Assembly (NCBI GenBank): GCA_015478945.1 | Contig: JABUQX010088841.1 | Coordinates: 17,501-37,051, forward strand | Direction of reading: 5' to 3' | Length of the DNA: 19,551 nucleotides | Source: Trachelipus rathkii | Lineage: Eukaryota; Arthropoda; Malacostraca; Isopoda; Trachelipodidae | Part shown: positions 1 through 6,057 of the stretch, piece after piece | How the letters are laid out: the number at the start of each line of letters is the position of its first letter | How positions within the stretch are numbered: the stretch's first letter is position 1 | Translations under genes and position numbers: made by a program | The notes under the pieces: generated by a model | What the model was told of the DNA's origin: nothing | Database searches by the model: none | Seen by the model: only the letters and a program-made list of their open reading frames with translations

Positions 1-142
1 AGGGGTTTAGAGAGATTAGAGAGGGTTTTGGAGGGATACGATCTTTTAAAAAGAGTTGGATCACAAGAAAAATCGTTTGTTTGGGCCGAGACCTGCTAAA
101 GTAACCAGCTAATGAAATAGCTCCCTTAAGTAGTGTCATAGA

Positions 143-152
143 GGCGCGAAAA
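143..152 (-). promoter_or_regulatory. E2F-like site in the LTR
   Basis: GGCGCGAAAA is the reverse complement of TTTTCGCGCC, which fits the E2F/DP consensus TTTSGCGC. It is an island of CG in an AT-rich LTR and is unchanged in the second LTR at 14513-14522. Binding is inferred from the motif only. Confidence 0.3.
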
Positions 153-417
153 TTTAAATTAAAGATAGAAGTTTTTATTAGAGAAGTGAAACTTGATATA
201 GTATATATTATTTTGACTATATTATATATTATATATATTATATATATTATATAATGTACAAAATTGTATACTGTTTTTTCTTTTCCCATTTTTAATTATA
301 AAATTGAAATATAAAAAATAACAGGTAAAAGATTAGACCTAGTGAGATAGACAAAAGGTGTTTCTCACATAGGATTTTTCCATCGCTGTGCAAAGGTAAC
401 AATTGTGAATTACTTTA

Positions 418-488
<71 letters not shown>
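418..488. repeat. (AAT)n microsatellite in the 5' LTR
   Basis: About 23 uninterrupted AAT/ATA units. The equivalent place in the second LTR (about 14787-14860) is shorter and interrupted, so this tract expanded or contracted after the copies separated, or was misassembled. It produces a false poly-leucine frame on the other strand. Confidence 0.95.
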
Positions 489-837
489 GAATAAAGCTTT
501 TACTTTGTAATATTTTATTGTTTTAAAATAAAGATGTTTGCTATATCTCATGAAATATATTTGTTAATTATCTTTGAAATATTTATATATTGTAATTAAT
601 TATTATATTGCAATTAATACTTTTATTATTTTTAATAAAAATATGAATTGTAATATTGAAGAAATTTTATGTGTTTGTTTTAAAATGATTTTTAATGAAA
701 TATATTTTTATATAATTGGAACAATTATACTAATTAAAAAAATTTACTTAATTATTTAATATTTAGTAAACTCATTATTGTAAAGAACATTTAATTTATA
801 ATGTGTTTTCCATTATTCTTTATTTAGGTTTTTTGGG

Positions 838-884
838 AATAGTCTTTCCGACTATTTTTTCTGGATACAGTTTGGGAACTGTAT
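838..884 (+). other. Twin perfect stem-loops in the LTR
   Basis: AATAGTC-TTTCC-GACTATT (838-856) is a perfect 7-bp stem with a 5-nt loop. ATACAGTT-TGGG-AACTGTAT (865-884) is a perfect 8-bp stem with a 4-nt loop, extendable by G-U pairs. They lie about 50 nt upstream of the AATAAA, so they would be near the 3' end of R in RNA. Both are unchanged in the second LTR (15210-15256). Confidence 0.7.
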
Positions 885-932
885 TTTTTCAAAGGAGTTT
901 AGATATTGTTTGGATGTTTGAATAGGATGTAA

Positions 933-938
933 AATAAA
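933..938 (+). promoter_or_regulatory. Polyadenylation signal AATAAA in the LTR
   Basis: AATAAA lies about 90 bases before the LTR right edge, a normal place for the R-region poly(A) signal. The same hexamer sits at 15305-15310 in the second LTR although the flanking bases differ. Confidence 0.55.
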
Positions 939-1025
939 ATAATCTCAAGAATTGCCGCGTCTTTATTACACTCCTGCTATGGTCAATGAAGGATGAGAGA
1001 TCATTATTACACCATATGACCACAC

Positions 1026-1043
1026 TGGCGACAACTTGACTGA
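1026..1043 (+). promoter_or_regulatory. Primer binding site
   Basis: TGGCGACAACTTGACTGA begins with TGG, the complement of the CCA end of a tRNA, and TGGCGAC resembles known gypsy-type primer sites. It immediately follows the LTR and is identical at 15397-15414. The complementary tRNA would end in GTTGTCGCCA. I could not assign it to a tRNA with confidence. Confidence 0.7.
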
Positions 1044-2015
1044 CGGATGTAATGGTCATATCTTCTCATATTTTAGCTCCGAGATCGTGGTTGGTTTGGT
1101 TGCGACTACAAGACTAAGGATCGTAACGGAGACAGAGAAGGAAGTCATTCATACGTACCTGGAAATTCTGTGACTACAAGAGCCAATTGTTTAAGCAATT
1201 CTTTGAGAGGTGACTGCTTTGTCACTAATAGACTCCAAATCCAAAACCTTTGCCAAGCTGTTAAAGGTGGGAAAATTCAAATAGAAGTACTGTGAGTACA
1301 GAAATTTATTTCACACAAAAAACAAATTTTACACTAAAGTTTAAATTAGAATAGGAAATTGTGTACATTTGGCATGCAATATACTATCACCTGTGGGTTT
1401 TAATATATATAGTATGTTTCATTATTGTGCAAATTTCAACACAAAAAGGTGTTAAAAGTTAATGAAAACAAATATGTTTATTTTTAAAGAAAACATATGT
1501 TATTGTTTTCAAAAAATGGGTGACAGAAAAAATTCTCCATTATAGCTATTAGAAAAGAGCTACTTAATATAGAGTGTGAAAATAGTGAACATAATGAAAT
1601 TCTTGAATCGTTTGAAATGTATAAAGTGCATGGTAAATTAATTTTTTGATTAATGACATTATTATCTCATTATTGTATTTTTTTTTTGTTTTTTTTTTAA
1701 AGGCAAAATTACTAGAAAATAATACAAAAAATTGTTTAATTGCATTTTTTTTCTTGTATAGGTTCCTGAAGGAAGTTTTTTTTTAAGATATATATAGAAA
1801 AATTATGCAATTGACACCTGTAAATTAATTAATTAGGAATTAGATTAATTAAATTTTTTTTATTATTTTACTAATGATAGTTAGAATTTAGAGAATCATT
1901 TAGTAAAAACCGTTTTCCTTAATTATCAAAATTAACGTAATTAGAGCTAGTTAAAAATTAGGAAAATCTCGAACAGCAGACAGGGGAAGATAAGACTAAT
2001 TTCAGAAAAAGTTGT

Positions 2016-2054
2016 TATAAAAAACGTGCGTTAGTAAATTTGTTATATTCATTC
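2016..2054 (+). promoter_or_regulatory. Possible internal core promoter in the leader
   Basis: TATAAAA at 2016-2022 is followed by TCATTC at 2049-2054, which fits the arthropod initiator TCAKTY, with about 35 bases from TATA to the initiator A (slightly long). Both motifs and their spacing are unchanged in the second leader (16401-16439), where the surroundings have diverged more. It is inferred from motif and conservation only. Confidence 0.28.
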
Positions 2055-2335
2055 AATAATATATGAATCGAATAGTAAAGGGGACAAGAGAAAGGAGTTG
2101 AGGGATAAAAGAAAAAATCGGCATTGAATTGAGGTATTGCCTCCAGAGCGGAGGGAAGGGAAATTTGTCGCTGAATGGGAGAATTGCAGGGGAAGGGATT
2201 TTACCTCCAAAGAGTAAAGTGAGGGATTGAAATCTTGGCTCAATCGATCCCCTCATTTCTTCATTCACTCTTACCCCCACTATTTCTTCGTTTCATTTTT
2301 TTCCCTCATTTCTTTCCTTTCTCGCGCGAATATTA

Positions 2336-2505
<170 letters not shown>

Positions 2506-2809
2506 TTTTTACTTTTATTAATAATAAATTTATTAATTACTTTTTCATTATTATTATTTACTAATCATATTTGACGTAGTTCCGCGAATATTTTCAGGTG
2601 GTAAAATTGCGATTTCGGTTATTTTTAACCCGGTTTTTTTTAAACCCGTTTTTTTTGTGAAGGCTTAAGAAGCCAAGTGTTTTTTTTTGAGTGAATTAAA
2701 AAATAAGTTTTTTTTTTCAATTATCAGAAATCCGTAACTTAGCGAAAAGTTAATTAATAATTACCAAAGTGAGGTAAAACCTTTTGGACAAGGCCCAGGC
2801 CACCCAGAC

Positions 2810-2930
2810 AAGGTCACTTTGACCAAAGGTCACCAAAGGTCACGAAAGGTCACCAAAGGTCACCAAAGGTCACCAAAGGTCAAAAGGTCACCAAAGGTCA
2901 CCAAAGGTCACCAAAGGTCACGAAAGGTCA
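2810..2930 (+). repeat. Tandem array of 10-bp AAAGGTCACC units (first leader)
   Basis: AAAGGTCA starts at 2825, 2835, 2845, 2855, 2865, 2875, then 2883, 2893, 2903, 2913 and 2923: eleven copies, with a related CAAGGTCA near 2809. Each unit holds AGGTCA, the nuclear-receptor half-site. Most neighbours form a direct repeat with 4-bp spacing, and one pair (2875/2883) has 2-bp spacing. AAAGGTCA is also the monomer site of NR4A/Hr38-type receptors. The second leader has twelve copies. Confidence 0.9.
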
Positions 2931-3449
2931 AATTGCCCAAATTGACCAAAAAACAGAAAATTATTATATTTTTGATCTAAAAACATTAGAAATTGTTTTC
3001 TTTGACCTAAAAAATAACAGAATTGTTATATTTAGCTACAGAAAAATTGAAAATTTATTTTACTGACCTGTAATATTTAAAATATTTTAAAAATTATTCT
3101 ACTGCAACAGAAATTATAAAAACCACAATTTATAACAGAATTGGAAAAATAAATTTGTTGGTATGTAAATTGATTGATTCCAACTTAGAAAAAGCGAGTC
3201 ATACTTTGGAGAAACTTTGAAGACCATAAAAGAACAAATAAGTTAACCTTTGACAAAGAACCAATAAGTTGACCTTTATAACATTTTAAGAACACATTAC
3301 CCCGACTAGAAAAAGGGATTAGCTGTTTCTAATAATTAATTAGCAGTGCAAAGATTAATTAAATATAATTATCAATAGACCTTTAATATTTTTTTAATTT
3401 TTTTTGCAGGGAAAATTCGTTTAAATATTTGGATGCAGATTTAATATTT

Positions 3450-3588
3450 TTAAATAATTTTTGAAAGAAAAATATTTGGCTTTTTGAACTTTGAACTTTT
3501 AATTTTTTTTTTTTTTAATAATTTTTGAAGAAAATTATTTTATTTTTGAATTTGAAATTTATTAAATAATTTTAAAAGAAAATTATTT
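3450..3588 (+). repeat. AT-rich hairpin repeats before gag (first leader)
   Basis: A unit of the form AAATAATTTT-loop-AAAATTATTT recurs. The clearest is at 3564-3588, a perfect 10-bp stem with loop AAAAG. Another near 3517-3540 has loop TGAAG, and an imperfect one lies near 3450-3477. The second leader has four such hairpins at 17753-17941. Confidence 0.7.
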
Positions 3589-3825
3589 TTAATTTTGAAG
3601 TGTAGAATCAAAAGTGATTAAATTTTAAATTTAAATTTAATAGTGAATAACTATAGACAGTTTTTTGAAATTGTAATAGTGAAATAAATATTTTCTTTTG
3701 AAGCATTGGGAATTGTTTAGAATATTTGAAAACCGGTTGTGAATGTTTTGAAACTTTAAAAAATATTTTTTGAAAGTTTTTTTTTTTTTTTTTGACGTTT
3801 GAATAAAATAAACCAAAAACATCGA

Positions 3826-3844
3826 GTTTTTTTTTATTTTTTAG
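3826..3844 (+). promoter_or_regulatory. Candidate 3' splice site just before gag
   Basis: A long T run broken by one A ends in TAG|AAACAG at 3843-3844. The same arrangement occurs at 18190-18191, 90 bases before the gag ATG. Splicing here would join a short 5' exon to gag and remove most of the leader. Confidence 0.4.
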
Positions 3845-4433
3845 AAACAGATTTGAAAACTTAGTTTTTTTTGTAAACACTATATTGTTAATGTTTTGTT
3901 TTGATTTGTTTTACTTGAATTAATAAAGTTAATCATGGCTATGTTGAACCAATAAATCTTTTAAGCTATATTTAAATTCAAACATTCGTTTATTGCATTC
4001 TCTGCTACCTGTTCAGAGGTATAGCGGATCCAGTTGACCTAATGGAGCTTCAGGGGAGCTGAAGGGATACCTAAAGATTAGACAATAATGATTCAACAGA
4101 GAGCAAGGATGAGGACATGGATGATACAAATAAAGAAGACAATACAGAAGATGTTAATCAAGAAGAAGAACATGATGTAACAGAAGTAAAGATTACTGAC
4201 GGACAGAAAACAGAAGAGAACAAAGGAGCAAAACCCAAGATAAGGGAACCCACACAAAAAGATATGGGACTTCCTCCAGTATATCTACCTCCTTCTAACA
4301 TTGATACAATGTCGTTAAACCCAAATCAGAGAACAGCTTGGGACTGGCATCAACCAGGAAATACAGAAAATACAGCAAGAATACCTAAGGTGCTCCAAAA
4401 GACGAATGTTTTGGACAATACTTTTAATATACA

Positions 4434-4459
4434 TTTAAATGCATCGGGGGCCACTCCCC
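4434..4459 (+). promoter_or_regulatory. Candidate -1 frameshift site inside gag: T TTA AAT
   Basis: TTTAAAT (4434-4440) is in the correct phase (codons CAT TTA AAT) for a canonical X XXY YYZ slip. Five bases later GGGG(4446-4449) can pair with CCCC(4456-4459). The -1 frame is closed by TAA just upstream (about 4424) and open downstream into the main Gag linker, while the zero frame ends at 4617. The second copy has the same signal at 18781-18787. Confidence 0.4.
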
Positions 4460-6047
4460 TTCAAATAAAAAGAAGACTTATCCTTCCTGGAATGGCCAAA
4501 CAGAAATATTTAACAATAGAAGTGAGTTTAGTGGAACTTGGGGACAGACCCAAGCAAGTGATACTCTATATGGAGGACAACCTCAGAATCCGTGGGGACC
4601 AGCCCAAAATACTTTAAATAATCCTTTAAATATGCAGCCACCTTACACAGGCTGGCAACAACCCCTTCCTACAATGCAACCTGGTTACAATCCATACCCA
4701 TATGGACCCCCTTATGGAGGATATTATCCCAACGCTGCGTATGCCCCTCCACTTCCAGAATTGCCTAAAGAATTAAAATTGTATGGAAGAAACACCAAGA
4801 CCCAAGTTTGGGTAGGCATTAAATTTGAGGATTACCTTTCAACGTTGCAAGAGAAGATACGCACGTTAGGCCCTAATAACTGAAGACAGAAAAATAGAAC
4901 TATGCCAAGACTACAAATCTCTTCTGATTTTCACATCCGAAGCACCCGCGCCAAATATATTCTCAGATAAATACGCTACTCGAGGTGTAAGACCTAGAAG
5001 ACTTCTTGATCCAACTGAAGATTTTCCTCAACAGAAAAACGCGGACAATCTTCTGTTTTATTGAAAAATTCTGAATTTTTTCAAAAGGAGGACCACAATG
5101 TAACTCTTACTTGAATTCATGTTTGGACTTGAAGAATCTCCTTCTGGGAATATCTAGAGAAAACTCATAGATATTTGAGACTGTCCTTTGGATTTACTTC
5201 TCAACAGATAAATATCTTAATTATGACTAAGATTTTAGAGAGTATGGAAGAACTCAGAGATCATAGAAGACTTAGAGAAAAAGTTTTAAAAGTCTTTAAT
5301 CCAGACTTGAGTTTCGTAGAAATTTTGGAGAAACTCAGCCAGATAGAAGAAGGAGTCTTGTTCCAAACTAACCATAGAGCTGAACAAGATAGAAGAAATA
5401 CAGCTAGAGTGTTCTATACAGAGAACAATAGCACTAATAATAGTGAAGTTAAAAAAGAAAGAACTACATATAACCCTTCCATGAGGAACAGAACCATGGA
5501 ATGGAGTAATAAAAAGAATACTTCTAATTTTCAGGAAAAAGGACAGCCTTTCTCCAATATACAGACTCCTAATATAGGAGTAGTTAAGAAAGCTCTCCAG
5601 CAAAGAGAATAATAGTCCATGGACTATTTGCCTAAAAGTGAAATCTTTAGGTCATCATTCTAGAACTGTGTTGGGAATACCATAACTGCAGAGTATGTAA
5701 AAAGATTCGCATACCAGAAGGTTCGACGTGCGCTAATTGCAAGAATGGCTCCTGTAATGGATCCTAATGAAAATGAAAATAATATGGTAATACCATATAA
5801 TAACCACTGATTTTGATAATGGGGTCAAAGCTCGAAGAGTCGAGATTAAAAATGATTCAAATACCAGAAAGCCATACTCTTACAAGAATGAGCGTAGCTA
5901 TCAAAGTAAGAGTCCTAAGAAAACAACCAGAGTTCATCTGATTTCTAATCATCAAGCAGATCCAGAACATGAAGAAATATCTGGAACTGAAGATGAAGAA
6001 GAAGAGAACGAACAGTTTTTTACACCAGATCTCTCTGCAAGAGAGAC

Positions 6048-6057
6048 AAATTTTTGA
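6048..6057 (+). promoter_or_regulatory. gag-pol -1 frameshift site A AAT TTT TGA
   Basis: The gag frame reads ACA AAT TTT TGA, so AAATTTT (6048-6054) is a canonical slippery heptamer immediately before the gag stop. After a -1 slip the next codon is TTG 6054, exactly where the open pol frame begins; pol has no ATG start near this point. A -1 shift at this junction is usual in errantiviruses. A long hairpin (6125-6161: 7+6 bp with a 2-nt bulge) lies about 70 bases downstream, rather far to be the stimulator. Confidence 0.75.

Larger units (their letters stand above)
1..1025 (+). repeat. 5' LTR, partial (left end cut by window)
   Basis: Bases 1-1025 recur at 14370-15396 with high identity apart from small indels and microsatellite length, and both copies end just before the same TGGCGAC primer binding site. 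The LTR is over 1 kb, long for a gypsy element. It holds a TA-rich stretch at about 200-255, an AAT microsatellite, two perfect hairpins at 838-884 and an AATAAA at 933. The right edge is placed at 1023-1025 from the PBS. Short open frames inside it (for example 574-759, AT-rich, no recognisable domain) are probably chance. Confidence 0.85.
3935..6057 (+). pseudogene. gag: gag, first copy, interrupted by many frame changes
   Basis: The structural polyprotein of the element. By comparison with the second copy the ATG is at 3935, but 3940-4090, which should encode the hydrophobic N-terminus, is scrambled by single-base indels. An open frame at 4117-4617 holds an acidic region and a PPVY late-domain-like motif at 4273-4284. 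The reading then moves to the -1 frame, which encodes a Q/N/G/P/Y-rich linker and the start of a capsid-like domain to 4883. Bases 4850-5170 are dense with indels. 5175-5612 is open again (helical, charged). At 5629-5670 a CCHC-like zinc knuckle is visible with Val in the place of the second Cys and a frame change at the last one. It is followed at 5687-5755 by CX2C-X10-CX2C-X4-C. An acidic tail runs from about 5825 to TGA 6055-6057. Breaks may be decay or sequence error. Confidence 0.8.

Noticed and set aside
339..551. Antisense open frame with a long leucine run
   Set aside because: It is the (AAT)n microsatellite read on the other strand; not open in the second LTR.
574..759. 61-codon frame in the LTR
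   Set aside because: AT-driven Ile/Tyr/Asn composition, no domain, and an indel breaks it in the second LTR.
2053..2280. Antisense frame of 75-76 codons seen in both leaders (also 16434-16664)
   Set aside because: Its persistence follows from the conserved DNA block; proline/phenylalanine-rich composition reflects the purine-rich plus strand and no domain is seen. Kept only as a conserved-block finding.
2810..2930. CRISPR-like look of the 10-bp array
   Set aside because: Units are 10 bp with no spacers of 25-40 bases, and the host is eukaryotic.
3608..3880. Antisense Lys/Phe-rich frame
   Set aside because: Produced by poly-T runs before gag; not shared as a frame with the second copy.
5286..5603. 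Antisense frame inside gag
   Set aside because: Shadow of the gag reading frame; no domain.
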